In this document: piece by piece, positions 22,623-32,750 of the stretch | Numbering within the stretch: position 1 is the stretch's first letter | Layout of the letters: each line of letters begins with the position of its first letter | NCBI GenBank assembly: GCA_009767595.1 | Contig: VSDK01023979.1 | Span: forward strand, 127,857-191,856 | From: Symbiodinium kawagutii | Taxonomy: Eukaryota > Sar > Dinophyceae > Suessiales > Symbiodiniaceae | DNA length: 64,000 nt | Reading direction: 5' to 3' | The notes under the pieces: generated by a model | Database searches by the model: none | The model's input: the letters and a program-made list of their open reading frames with translations, nothing else | What the model was told of the DNA's origin: nothing | Made by a program: the position numbers and the translations under genes

Positions 22623-25600
22623 ATGCCTGTAGACAGCACTGGGAGCACAACTGGGATGGCCAGGGGATCGGCCGGCCCAGCGCCGTCCCTCACCAGATGG
22701 ACCAAAGCCATCAGTGAGCACAGCAGAAGCAGCCGCTGGCGAGAGGCCCTGCTTTTGTGGTGCCAGGATCTAGGCGACCTGGGCGTTGAAGCCAACACAT
22801 TTGCCTTCAATGCTGCGATGGCAGCTTGCCGTCAGGGAGGCCTTTGGGACGGGGCTCTTGGCCTTTTCGTGGAGGCGCGGGTGATAGGAGTGGAGATGGA
22901 TACAGTCAGTCTCAACACCTGCTTGAGCGCGCGAAGAGGCGTATCGTGGAAATCAGCTTTGGGTTTTTTGAGGACATCTAAACGTGCAGCTTTGCAGTTG
23001 GATGCTTTTACATGCACGGCCTTTTTCGGGATCAGCAAGGGGAAGTGGTGGCTGGCACAGACCTTTCTGGAAGCACAGCGTCAGCAAGCACTTCCTATTG
23101 CTGGCAACCTCCAACTACGCAACTCCTACCTTTCAGCAGCTCTGAAAGATAATTGGGCGCTAGCACTCTTGCTGTTGAAAGAGACCAACACACCACAAGA
23201 CGCTGTGACTTTCAAAGCCATATCTGGCCCTTTCAGTCGGTCAATCGCATGGGAGGCTTGCATCGTTTTGGTGGAAGATTCCCAGCTTCAAAGGCTTCTG
23301 GGGAATGGGATGGGCAGCACCCCACTGTTGAGCAGCCTGGCCCAGGGGCAGCTTTGGCAGATGGCTGCGTGTATTTTAGGATCGCAGGCTTCGATAGCCT
23401 CCACCACAGCCGCGGCCAGTGCCTGTGAACGAGTCAACAACTGGGAATTGGCCTTAGCACTTCCGATAGCCAGCCTCAACCAAGGCCCAGTAGATGTCAG
23501 ACGAGTTCATGGTTGATCCATGTTGACCCATGGTTTTTGGATGCTTTTTGTGGGGAATGTAGAGCTCGTGCTGCCAAATTTCTTCGGTTTATTGCTGCGT
23601 ATGGTGATGATGTTGGTATGATGGAGTCTTTATCGTTCCTGCAATGCTCACAAACAACGCTTTGAACATCTCTGAACTAATTCTTGATCTCCACGAAAAT
23701 GCACGATTGCGAAGTTCATCAACAATTATTGTCGTTAGATCTATGAATCCAATTTCACGTGTTAGGTGACTTTTTTCTGGAAAATCGTCCCCATCCCTTC
23801 CAGGTTTGAAGGTTGACCTGATTTTGTACAACACTTTGCTGAGTGCTTGCGGTAGCTCGCACCGACGATGGACTTTGAGCCTCTCGGAATTGGACACACT
23901 GCGCATGGGGAAAGCGTGGTTTGCACCCGGTCTGCGCCTAGACGTGGTCAGCTTTAGCGTGACACTGGAAGGCTTAGGCCTTGGAAATCAATGGATGAAG
24001 GCCTGTGACATAGCAAGGGATGTGAGGCTTGGCGCAAGTGTCAGCAAATCTCAGTTGTTGCCATAATTTCACCACCCAAATCTAAGGTTTTGCAATATCA
24101 TCAAGAGATTCAGTGATGTGTTGGCAGCTTGCCATCCCAGGATCGGCTCCCAGTTGCGCATGGATGGCACCTGTTACAACAGCATTTTGTGCGGCTTTCG
24201 TGGGGGCCATGCCTGGCCCCTTGGCGTAGTGCTGTTGGAAGGTGCGAGGTTGGACGTGGGGAACCTGGCGTTGCAGGTGGATGCCATGCCAGGAAGTGCA
24301 TGGATCAAGGCCTGTCACCTGCTGAGTCGCCAGGGAGACCTGGGCGCAGCTCCCCTCGTTGCATCGATGCTGCGGAAGCTTCCGGCGCAGCAGTGGCGGA
24401 AGGCCCTGCTGTTTGGCACCGCCGAGATGCCGACGGCTGGGAACGTCCTGGCCCACTTGGGAGGCGCTGGGCGGCGAGAGGAAGCCTTGAAGCTCTGCCA
24501 GGAGATGCTCCAGCAGAAGCTGCGGAAGGATGAGATGCTGCTGGGTGTGGTGCTGAGCCTTTGCGATCGTGCAGATTTGTGGAGAGATGCACTTGATATC
24601 TTCAACTCCTGGTCCCTTCAGCAAGGCCTGGATGGCCAGGTGGCCACTGGTGCTGCCATGGCATCCTGTGGCGCGGCTGGGGGGGGGGCTGCCATGGCAT
24701 CCTGTGGCGCGGCTGGGCAGTGGCCTTGGTGCATCCGCTTGTTGGACCGTGGGGTTCAGAATGCCTCCCTGGTCATTGCCAACTCAGTGGTGGATGCAAT
24801 GGGGAAGGCAAACTGGAAGGCCTCAGTGGCATGGCTGGATGTGGCAGTGCCACTGCTGGGTGCCACAGGGGTACAGCCTGACATCACCACTCTGAACTCT
24901 GCCGTGTCCTCGATGGTTGCTGGTGTGACCAAAGGTCAGTGGGCCAAAGCCTTTGATCCTTGGCGACTGTTGAGGCGATAGCTAGGTGATTTGACTGAAC
25001 GCATATCTCAAAACATCTTAAAGCAATACCTCCGCACACCTGATGATGAGCAGATGATTCTAGACATTTACGTGGAAAGAATGGCCCAAAACTTGATCCA
25101 CAGAGAGGTTTGTCATGGATGGCAGGCGTATACATGCAGCCTCTGTACCATTCTGTACCTGTGCACCTGCCCAAATTTTTGAATTCATTTCTTGATAATA
25201 TGTGCTTGTTTGTTTGTTCGTGCATCCGCAATGGTCATTCCTGGGCATGTCACAAGGGCTACTCCACAAATGAATGGACCAAAGTTCGTTGGATTTGGTT
25301 AGATAATGTTAGATGATTTCTTTATTTGGTCGATTTTTCTACATTTTCTTTCCGCCTCTCAACGGTGATCACAACTGGGATGGTCCGTGGGTCCATGGGT
25401 GCGCATCGTGGCGAGGAGATGCTGCGCTGGATCTCCGAGCACCGGCCCTCCGCCGACCTCGTCACCTGCTCGGAGCTCCTGGATGCCTTGGAGGCCGAGG
25501 CGCCGGCGCCGGCCCTGGCGGCGCTGTTGGATCAGGTGACGCGGCTGGGGGGCACCGNNNNNNNNNNNNNNNNNNNNNNNNNNNNNNNNNNNNNNNNNNN

Positions 25601-26761
25601 NNNNNNNNNNNNNNNNNNNNNNNNNNNNNNNNNNNNNNNNNNNNNNNNNNNNNNNNNNNNNNNNNNNNNNNNNNNNNNNNNNAGGCGCACCTGGAGTTCC
25701 AGGTCTACAGCCTTGGGGACTTCACGATGGATGTGTCCTGGCAGCGTTTTTCGATTTCTTTGGCTGAAGGATGGTCTGTTGAGGATCAGTGATGATCATA
25801 GTTTTTCTTCGGAACATTTCGAAGCTTCCTCTTGCCTGAAATCAGCTGATTCACCGTTTACACCAAAGAATCCCGTCCAAGGGGGAGAAATTGATTTCAC
25901 TTACACTATTGATATTTCTGGTCAGCATTTGAAGCGATGATTAACAAACAGTAGCCACTGGTGAATTGGCTCAAACTAGCTGAACCACCGCTAGTCAAGC
26001 ACCACCATTCACCACCATCATCCACATTCACCACCACCGAGTGAACCGCCATGAGCCAAGGCCCTGCAGCGGCTCCAGATGCCGAGTTCCAGCGCTTGGC
26101 TGCCGGGCTTCCGGGCCGGGGGGCGCCGGCAGACGCGGCCTGCGACAGCTTCCAAGGGGATGGCGCGGCTGATGGGTTCCTGTGCATCTCACCACCTGGA
26201 CGTGCCAGCTCTTGGAAGCAGTGGTCAGAATCGGTGGCTTGGTGATCCAGTGTTTGGATGGAGATTTTGCGGTGTTGATGATGGATTTGCCATTAATTTT
26301 GATGGATCTTTTTGATGATGGGCTCATTCCATTCAGTGTTGGAGTCGTTGGACTTTAGCTGTTTGAACGTAACTGGTGAACGCGGATGGCCAACCGACCT
26401 ATCCACTAAACCCGGCCCATCCGACAAACTTGTGATTGTTAACAAGTCATGTCTTCAGGATTTCTTCCTCCAGCTCCAGCTCTGTGTTTGCCTGGCTTGC
26501 TCCAGGCATGCGGTGGGAAATCTCATTGACTGGAGCTTGGCCACGAAACAGGTGATTTCCAGAAAGTTGATGCCAGTCTTTGTGGATCACGATCGGAGCT
26601 CGCATGCTGAGCGTCAGGCGCTGTTGGCAGTCCTAGTTTGCCTGAGGAAAAATGGATCAACCACTGTCTGCAAAGGGATTCCTTGCCGGTTGGCCCCGGA
26701 CGCCATGGCCAAAAGAGAAGGGTTCCGCATCCGAACTGGGTTGGATGCTTCACTTATCGGT
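22623..26761 (+). CDS. Pentatricopeptide-repeat (PPR) protein, multi-exon, crosses an assembly gap
   Basis: Exon 1 starts at ATG 22623 and is open to about 23490. It carries PPR-type helical repeats such as NTFAFNAAMAACRQGGLW followed by DTVSLNTCLSA. Exon 2 starts at 23804 after CCTTCCAG (VDLILYNTLLSACG, then RLDVVSFSVTLEGLG). Exon 3 runs from about 24114 to about 24981 (DGTCYNSILCGFRGG, PDITTLNSAVSSM). A further piece (25380-25557; LVTCSELLDALEAE) runs into the 125-N gap. A last coding stretch ending in TGA at 26761 contains VDHDRSSHAERQALLAVL. PPR proteins bind organellar RNA one base per repeat, and dinoflagellates have many. The joins between exons 2, 3 and later pieces are not resolved, and the 26.3-26.8 kb part could belong to a separate gene. 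Confidence 0.55.
24652..24717 (+). repeat. 36-bp in-frame tandem duplication inside the PPR gene
   Basis: The unit beginning GCTGCCATGGCATCCTG occurs twice, 36 bp apart, joined by a run of G. It duplicates 12 codons (AAMASCGAAG) without shifting the frame. Confidence 0.85.
25558..25682. other. Assembly gap (125 N)
   Basis: A run of undetermined bases within the PPR region. The true length of missing sequence is unknown. Coding-like sequence touches both sides (TRLGGT on the left, HLEFQVYSLGDF on the right). Confidence 1.
26051..26245 (+). CDS. Small ORF or exon, unknown protein (64 aa)
   Basis: ATG to TGA with strong GC-rich codon texture (PAAAPDAEFQRLAAGLPGRG). It lies between the gap and the HAE-containing stretch, so it may be another exon of the PPR gene rather than a separate gene. 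Confidence 0.35.
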   Translation: MSQGPAAAPDAEFQRLAAGLPGRGAPADAACDSFQGDGAADGFLCISPPGRASSWKQWSESVAW

Positions 26762-26940
26762 TGAGAACGAAAGATTGCGTCCTCGGAAACCACCCAAGAC
26801 ATCCCAAGACGATTCTTCTCGGAGTTTCCGAGGAACCAATCTTCGGGTCCCAGGGACCCCACCACGTGTAGACACTGGACCTCGCGCAGCACGTGTTTCC
26901 CCATTGAATTTGATCAGTCGTGCAGCACGGGGATCACATG

Positions 26941-27120
26941 CGCGCCTACGAGGTCACTGTGAAGGATAGCAGCCACTGCCACATGTTGATCAATCAGCAT
27001 CCGCAGGTGCCTGCCTTGATGATCTTGATGTTGGTTTCTGAAGATGGGGAAGCACCAAAAATGCTTGGTTCATTGGATGATTATTACTTACTACTATCAA
27101 GTATTATGAATGGGCAATAA
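26941..27120 (+). CDS. Candidate exon, possibly of the PPR gene
   Basis: From an ATG at 26938, the frame reads AYEVTVKDSSHCHMLINQHP and continues to TAA at 27118. The first 27 codons look coding; after GCATCCGCAG|GT the texture weakens, so the exon may end there. Assignment to the PPR gene is by position only. Confidence 0.25.
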   Translation, partial: RAYEVTVKDSSHCHMLINQHPQVPALMILMLVSEDGEAPKMLGSLDDYYLLLSSIMNGQ

Positions 27121-27130
27121 AGAATGATTA

Positions 27131-27156
27131 GAGGGGTACCCTACTGAGAAACCACC
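27131..27156. repeat. Solo right arm of an F1-type element
   Basis: GAGGGGTACC followed by CTGAGAAACCACCA is the right end of the F1 family. The left arm is missing and no splice use is evident. Confidence 0.45.
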
Positions 27157-27514
27157 ATTGGGGTAATTTGATTGGTTGACAAGAGAATCTGCAGGAAACC
27201 CCGTGTATGGTCATCAGTGGTCAGATCCATGGCAAGAATTGACCAATGTACTGCAATTGAAGTTGTCACGCCGAATTCCCGGAAACCACTCCAGTGGATA
27301 GACCTGCAGCAAGCGGGAACAAAAACTGCAATTGAAAATTTGAAGGTGAATAACAACTTCCATGGTCAGATTGGTGATGGATGGTGATGGTTTATCTCCA
27401 TGGATTTCTTGGTTTGAATTGGTTTGGGTGGTTTCACGGATTCCCAGTGTTTATGAAAGATCAATAGTCAAATAAGTAAGCATATATTGCAAGAAACAAA
27501 TCGCTTACTACCTA

Positions 27515-27725
27515 CCTACCTATCAATCAATCTATCTATCTATTTGCGTATCTATCTATCTGCCTATCAGACTGTCTACTTGTCTATCTATAATCTATCT
27601 ATCTATCTATCTGTCTATCTGTCTGTCTGTCTATCTATCTATCTGTCTGCCTGTCTATCTATCTATCTATCTATCTGTCTGTCTGTCTGTCTATCTGTTT
27701 GTCTGTCTATCTATCTATCTGTGTA

Positions 27726-27756
<31 letters not shown>

Positions 27757-27784
27757 GTCTATCTATCTATCTGTGCATCTATCT
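27515..27784. repeat. Compound (TCTA/TCTG)n microsatellite
   Basis: About 270 bp of interspersed TCTA and TCTG units. It produces a spurious Leu/Ser/Ile/Tyr-rich open frame. Confidence 0.97.
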
Positions 27785-27967
27785 GAAGAATTTAGCGTTT
27801 CTGTGTTCACCCATGTTCATTCGTGGGTGTTTATGCTTGGGGACAACTTCATTGCAATGGACAGCTCGGTATATCGCCATTTAATTGGTACATGCCGCAA
27901 TGTTGGTTGTTATCCTTTTTTCAATCATGAATTGACAATTATCGCCCTATTTGGTTCCTGAATGCAG

Positions 27968-28171
27968 TTTCACGAGCCACAACCTCTAGAGGGCAAGCCG
28001 TTGGATGCCCCGGCAAAAAATGTAGTGTATATATACATATATATATATAGATATTTAATTTACATAATCAAGTTCTGCCCAGCCCAGAAGGAAGCCACTT
28101 TTCCAGCACTGCCGAAGGTGCAGTTGACCGGCACGATGGAAGGTGTTGGAGAGCCACTTGACAAGGCCTGA
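27968..28171 (+). CDS. 3' end of a small unknown gene (two exons)
   Basis: Exon 27968-28021 follows TGAATGCAG, encodes FHEPQPLEGKPLDAPAKN and ends at a GT donor in phase 0. Exon 28088-28171 follows CAGCCCAG, encodes KEATFPALPKVQLTGTMEG and more, and ends in TGA in phase 0. The 66-bp intron is TA-rich, and the frame also happens to be open through it, so an unspliced reading is possible. No family recognised. Confidence 0.4.
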   Translation, partial: FHEPQPLEGKPLDAPAKNVVYIYIYIYRYLIYIIKFCPAQKEATFPALPKVQLTGTMEGVGEPLDKA

Positions 28172-28199
28172 AACGGCAATGTTTGGGGTGGCTGTTTCT

Positions 28200-28277
28200 T
28201 TCCCTCCGTCTCTGTCTCTGTCTCTGTCTCTGTCTCTGTCTCTGTCTCTGTCTCTCTTTCTCTCTCTCTCTCTCTGT
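28200..28277. repeat. (TCTCTG)n and (TC)n microsatellite
   Basis: Hexanucleotide array passing into a dinucleotide array. Confidence 0.97.
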
Positions 28278-28525
28278 GGGTATGTTTTTTTTTCATAATG
28301 TCTAGCTACCTATCTGTTTAATTATGTACATGCAAGCACCGGTCTCAGCTCCATCTCCATTTCTGTCCACATCCCCGCCTGTTCCATTCATGTATTGATC
28401 GGTGCAACGGAGGCCGCATGTTGTGAAAGCACACGGCGTATGGCAGCCCTGGTCCCAGGAGGGCAGAAGATCGGTGGATGCCGCGTACACCTTCCAAGCC
28501 GTGATGACCTCAGCTGTGATGTCAG

Positions 28526-28697
28526 CTGCCTGTGGATATGCCCGTGGTCATAGAGACGCTTACTAAGCATCCAGTCATGACATATGGTGGTTTCTCAAGG
28601 CCTAGGGGTACCCCTAACTTATCAAATATGAACGATTTATTGTAATAAAGCATCTAATTTGCCAAATCTCCTATTTTGAGAAACAGCCATCTACTAA
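28526..28697 (+). CDS. Candidate exons flanking an F1 introner
   Basis: Exon 28526-28586 follows GATGTCAG and reads LPVDMPVVIETLTKHPVMTY, ending one base into a codon. If the F1 element (28587-28686) is removed, the next bases complete the codon and reach a stop: A-I-Y then TAA at 28695-28697. A competing frame (28403-28563, ending HRDAY) covers part of the first exon, so confidence is limited. Confidence 0.3.
28587..28686 (+). mobile_element. F1 introner-like element (100 bp)
   Basis: Starts GTGGTTTCTCAAGGCCTAGG and ends CCTATTTTGAGAAACAG, with GGGGTACCCC in the left arm. The ends are inverted repeats of each other and begin with GT and end with AG. Confidence 0.6.
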
Positions 28698-29266
28698 GAA
28701 CTATTCATAGGAACAGTGCCAGTGACTTGGGTGGACACCACGGCAAAGTGGACCAAAGCATATGCTGTGTGATTCCTTGTCGGCCCGCCCTGCATCGAGG
28801 CATACGGTGAGCAGGTGCCTTTTGGAGGAAAAGGCGGGTGCCTCAAAGCCGCCTGATGGCCGCAGGTTGATGGCCACCAGTCTCCGAAAGGAAATGGTAG
28901 CCACGCATTTTCGGGTTTCAATAAGTGCCATACTCTGGAAAATTGCCCAAAATACTAGTTTTATTTCTTGTTTCTGGTTGAAAGCATGGCTAGTTGGGTA
29001 ATTTCCAAGTGGTTTGGGCTCCAAATCTTCCAACTAGTTTGGCAGTTGGGATATTTTTATGCTACCTACACCTACCATTCAGCTTGTCCCGCCCCAACTG
29101 CAGAGACAGGCGGCATCGACACGGACAGGCATGGCCCCGTAATCTGCGATGGCCTTCCTCCGTGAGAACAGCGTTTCGATAACGCAGGGGTCATTTGGAC
29201 AATTTTTGAACCCTTGGGCACCCCTTACAACCATAAGGTGCCAGCTTTGCAACCATGAAATGCCAG

Positions 29267-29480
29267 CTTTGCCTGTTGGGTTTCTGGGGGGCAGGCTGGC
29301 ACATGCCTAGGAGATGAGTTGCACCAACCTGCCGAGGCCCTCCTCCAAGCAACGTGCGGAGGTGCGATGAGAAATGGCCAAAGCCCAACTGTAACCGGTC
29401 GTGTGTTGCAGTGTGTCGCCCCACTTTGCAGCATGTTTGGGATGACTGTCGCACGTCATTTGTCAGCCTGTTCCAAGTGA
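29267..29480 (+). CDS. Candidate 3' terminal exon, unknown protein
   Basis: After AATGCCAG the frame is open for about 70 codons to TGA at 29478-29480 (GDELHQPAEALLQATCGGAM, later APLCSMFGMTVARHLS). Another + frame and a minus frame are open over the same stretch. The chosen frame has the best hydrophobic pattern. No family recognised. Confidence 0.28.
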
Positions 29481-30346
29481 CTGTACGGCGATAAAGGTGC
29501 CAACTCACAGTTACTGTAAACCACCCAAAACCATAGCAAGCCATCAGCCAAGGAGTTCATTCATTATCATGAAGCCATACTTTTTGAAGCATCATTAGTC
29601 ACCATGGTAAACATTGATCATGACTCATGACCATGGAATATGAACACATATCAACATGAATTACGATTCTGGAACATCATTCGCCAACATTAGCCAAGAT
29701 TAACCAACATTAACCATCATTAACCATCATTAACCATCTAAACCATCATTAACCAACATTAACCATGGTCATGAGTCATGGTCAAGATCAATGCCAAGAT
29801 TAAAAACTGGTCCAGCGCCAGGTTAAGGCTCACCGTTCGGCATGCCACCGACGTTGCCCAGGAGGCGACCTGCTGTGCTCCGGGCGGCTCTCTCCATGGG
29901 TATCTCATGGACTTTCATAGTTTCATGGCGATTCATGGCTTCCATGCAGTTATGATTCACCACTAAATGGACACTTGCTAAATTAATGGTGATTCATGGC
30001 TTCATGATGCGCAGTTTTTGGCAATTTCACTGGCTGTTGGTTTCATTGACATGTTTTTTATTTCATTTTCCCGCTTGATCCCGCTTGTATTTGGGACGAT
30101 TCTTCCCAGTGACTCACATTTTTTCAAACAGTTCATGATGGGTATGGTCAGAGGGTGATTTGATGATGGTTGATGGCGCAATCATGTTTGGCACATCAGA
30201 TCACATCACTGGTTTTGTGCCTTCAGATACTTTACCACAAAGATGCACGCATTTTAATCAACTGTGATGGCTGGGTCAAACCGAGCTTGGGTGTCAAACC
30301 AGGCTCCCCTTTGCCAATCTTGCCCATCCTCAGAACCGCTGGTGCC
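29481..30346. other. AT-rich noncoding, TTAACCAT-type words
   Basis: 29660-29770 repeats the word ATTAACCAT many times. The rest holds no supported gene. CCATCCTCAG at 30322-30331, preceded by a pyrimidine-rich stretch, is a plausible splice or trans-splice acceptor for the next gene. Confidence 0.5.
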
Positions 30347-31660
30347 ATGGCCATGAGATGCATGAGCACCATCTTTGTGATCTTCCCCGTGCTTGCTTCC
30401 TTAGCGAACTTAGCGAATGGCCAAAGCCAAAGCTCCTGTCTCGTTCAAGCCCGAATGGATGCCTCCAAGAGAACCAGCGGTCGACGCACATTTTCCCCAC
30501 AGCAGCAGCAGTGCATCGAGGACTACGTGGCGGATGTTCGCAGCATCATGCCCGACTATGACCTCTCGGAGCGGCGCTTCGGGGGTGTCTCGACAGAGCT
30601 GACGACACGCCTACCCATTCTTGGCGCTGGGTTTGGTACCACTGCCACCCGGTCATTGTCAGCGTTTGCACGGCAGCTAGGCCTTCAGGTCCATCATTAT
30701 GACAAGGACAAGGTGTGGTCCAAACTACTCAAGCTCCTCACTCAGAACTGCAGCAGCAGACAGGGCTTGGACGAAGTGAACTATTCGCAGATCCTGCTTG
30801 ACACAGGCGCCCAGCTGTTCTTGGACACTCCGATGGGCGAACTCTTCCTGGACTTCTATGCCTCCTCGCCCAACTCCAAGGTGATTTTGACCACCCGCGA
30901 TGCGGAGGTGTGGGCCAAAAGTCGCCTGGCACATCACGACACCACGGCCATGCCCATCCAATCACCCTGTGGGGGTGACCTTTCCAGTTTGACCGTGGAG
31001 AATTCCGCCGAGCTCTTCCGGAAACATGCGAAGTTGGTCCGTTGCATGGTGCCCCCGGAGCATTTGCTGGACGTGGACGTGTTCGAGCAGCCCAACTCCA
31101 CGCGGATCGCGGAATTTCTGGGTGTCACCACCCCGTTCTACGTGCCGCTCCCCAAGGTGGACTTCGACATCGACCATCATGAAACGCATGAAAGCAAGAA
31201 GGCCAAGAAGGACCCAATTTCTTGGGGGGGGTTAGAAGGGTTCCAGACTTCAAAAGCCTTTTGTGGGTTATCGCTTGCCCTTGTGAGGCCCTTTGTTTTG
31301 GGCACAAGAACGCTCATTGTTCCCACTTTTTTGGTTCTCTTGTCCTTTCATCTATGCAGCTGTTGTCCTTTCTCATTGCCTTTAATTCCAACTATTTTGA
31401 AAACCGTATTGTTAGGTTTCCGTATGTTCAACCTTCAATCTGAGTTTGGTTCTATGGTTGTTCGAGGTGGTTACCTAACTCTGGTTGAACACAACCAGAT
31501 CCCAACCATTGATATCCACTGGATGATCTCCACTGAAGCGGATGCCCGGACGCTGGTAGTTCACGACCTAACCGTTGAAGTCGTTGGCGTTCCCGACTAC
31601 AGGACACCAGCCACTGCTGACAGTATATTGAATGGTATATGTTGTCAGCACACGCGATAA
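30347..31660 (+). CDS. Sulfotransferase-like P-loop protein of the secretory pathway
   Basis: The start ATG at 30347 lies 15 bp after a CCTCAG acceptor. The frame is open for 437 codons. Residues 1-29 form a signal peptide-like segment (STIFVIFPVLASLANLA). Residues 93-104 read GAGFGTTATRSL, the PAPS-binding loop position of the sulfotransferase family related to Sulfotransfer_4. Further on, LFLDTPMGELFLDFYASSP and SKVILTTRDAEVW match the family pattern for the 3'-phosphate side. The expected activity is sulfate transfer to a glycan or protein in the Golgi. From about 31230 the sequence turns AT-rich and codes a strongly hydrophobic segment. This may be a membrane tail, or an intron that happens to lack stops. 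The acceptor substrate is unknown. Confidence 0.6.
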   Translation: MAMRCMSTIFVIFPVLASLANLANGQSQSSCLVQARMDASKRTSGRRTFSPQQQQCIEDYVADVRSIMPDYDLSERRFGGVSTELTTRLPILGAGFGTTATRSLSAFARQLGLQVHHYDKDKVWSKLLKLLTQNCSSRQGLDEVNYSQILLDTGAQLFLDTPMGELFLDFYASSPNSKVILTTRDAEVWAKSRLAHHDTTAMPIQSPCGGDLSSLTVENSAELFRKHAKLVRCMVPPEHLLDVDVFEQPNSTRIAEFLGVTTPFYVPLPKVDFDIDHHETHESKKAKKDPISWGGLEGFQTSKAFCGLSLALVRPFVLGTRTLIVPTFLVLLSFHLCSCCPFSLPLIPTILKTVLLGFRMFNLQSEFGSMVVRGGYLTLVEHNQIPTIDIHWMISTEADARTLVVHDLTVEVVGVPDYRTPATADSILNGICCQHTR

Positions 31661-31739
31661 TATGTGAATATTGCGATGTATAGCACGCATACAGGCACAT
31701 AAATGTTTGGAAAATATATGAACATATGTTATATAAGTT

Positions 31740-32430
31740 TTTTTGAACATACATATGTACATGCATGCATACATACACTACGCCACACTACATTACACTA
31801 CATTACGTTACAGTACATTACATTACAAAACGCAACATAACATGACATGTCATGACATAACATAACATAACAGTATCTAACATCAAGAACTGACATACAA
31901 AACATACATGACACACGTTACATACATTACATACATAACATATATTAAATACATATCATACATTACACACATTACATGCATTACATGCATTACATACACT
32001 GCACACATTGCATACATTACATACCTTACCATACCATACAATGCAATGCAATGCAACGCAACGCAATACCATACAATAATACCATACAATAATCCAATAC
32101 AATGCAATACAGTACATTACAATACAACGCAATACAATACAATACAGTACAATACAATACAATACAATAGAACACAATACAACAAGATAGAGTACAGTCC
32201 AATACTATAAATTACAATACAATACAATACAATCCGATGCAATGCAATACAATACAAATACAAATGCAAATGCAAATGCAATTGCAATTGCAAATGCGAA
32301 TGCAAATGCAAATGCAAATACGACACAATACACTACACTACACTACACTACAATACACTACAGTACAACACAATACAGTGCAATACAATACAATCGTACA
32401 TACATACATACGTATACGCATGTGTGCACG
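31740..32430. repeat. Degenerate pentanucleotide satellite (TACAA/TACAT)
   Basis: About 690 bp built from ATACA-type units, passing through TACAT, GCAAT and (at 32260-32322) AAATGC subarrays. All open frames inside are composition artefacts. Confidence 0.93.
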
Positions 32431-32750
32431 TGTATTTGCAGCTCATTGCCGTGAGCCATGACTATCCAACCAGATGTCTAGTTTTGAGCCTGGGCGTTAT
32501 GCTACTATGCACATATTTATCTTCATAGTCCTTACTTGCGATATATTTTCGGGACTGATCGTAAGAAACATCAGCAGAGCAAACGCCCTCAGCAATCACA
32601 AACACCAACAGAACCCCTCCAAAAAAGAAACTGCAAGTTCAGAACCAAAAATACTACGAAATATTGCAAAATCTCTCGATCATTTCTGATAAAACCAACC
32701 CGGAATTCCTATGGAAACCCGACCGGTCAGGGAAGCAGCGCCATTCCCAG

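Noticed and set aside
27485..28280. Regularly spaced short repeats, considered as a CRISPR-like array
   Set aside because: They are simple microsatellites without unique spacers.
28720..28900. A + frame with two in-frame TGA codons, considered as a selenoprotein
   Set aside because: No recognisable selenoprotein context (no redox CxxU or similar) and no stem-loop I could identify; more likely unrelated open stretches.
31883..32461. Open frames of Tyr/Asn/Thr or Cys/Ile/Val on both strands
   Set aside because: Products of the pentanucleotide satellite; no coding constraint.
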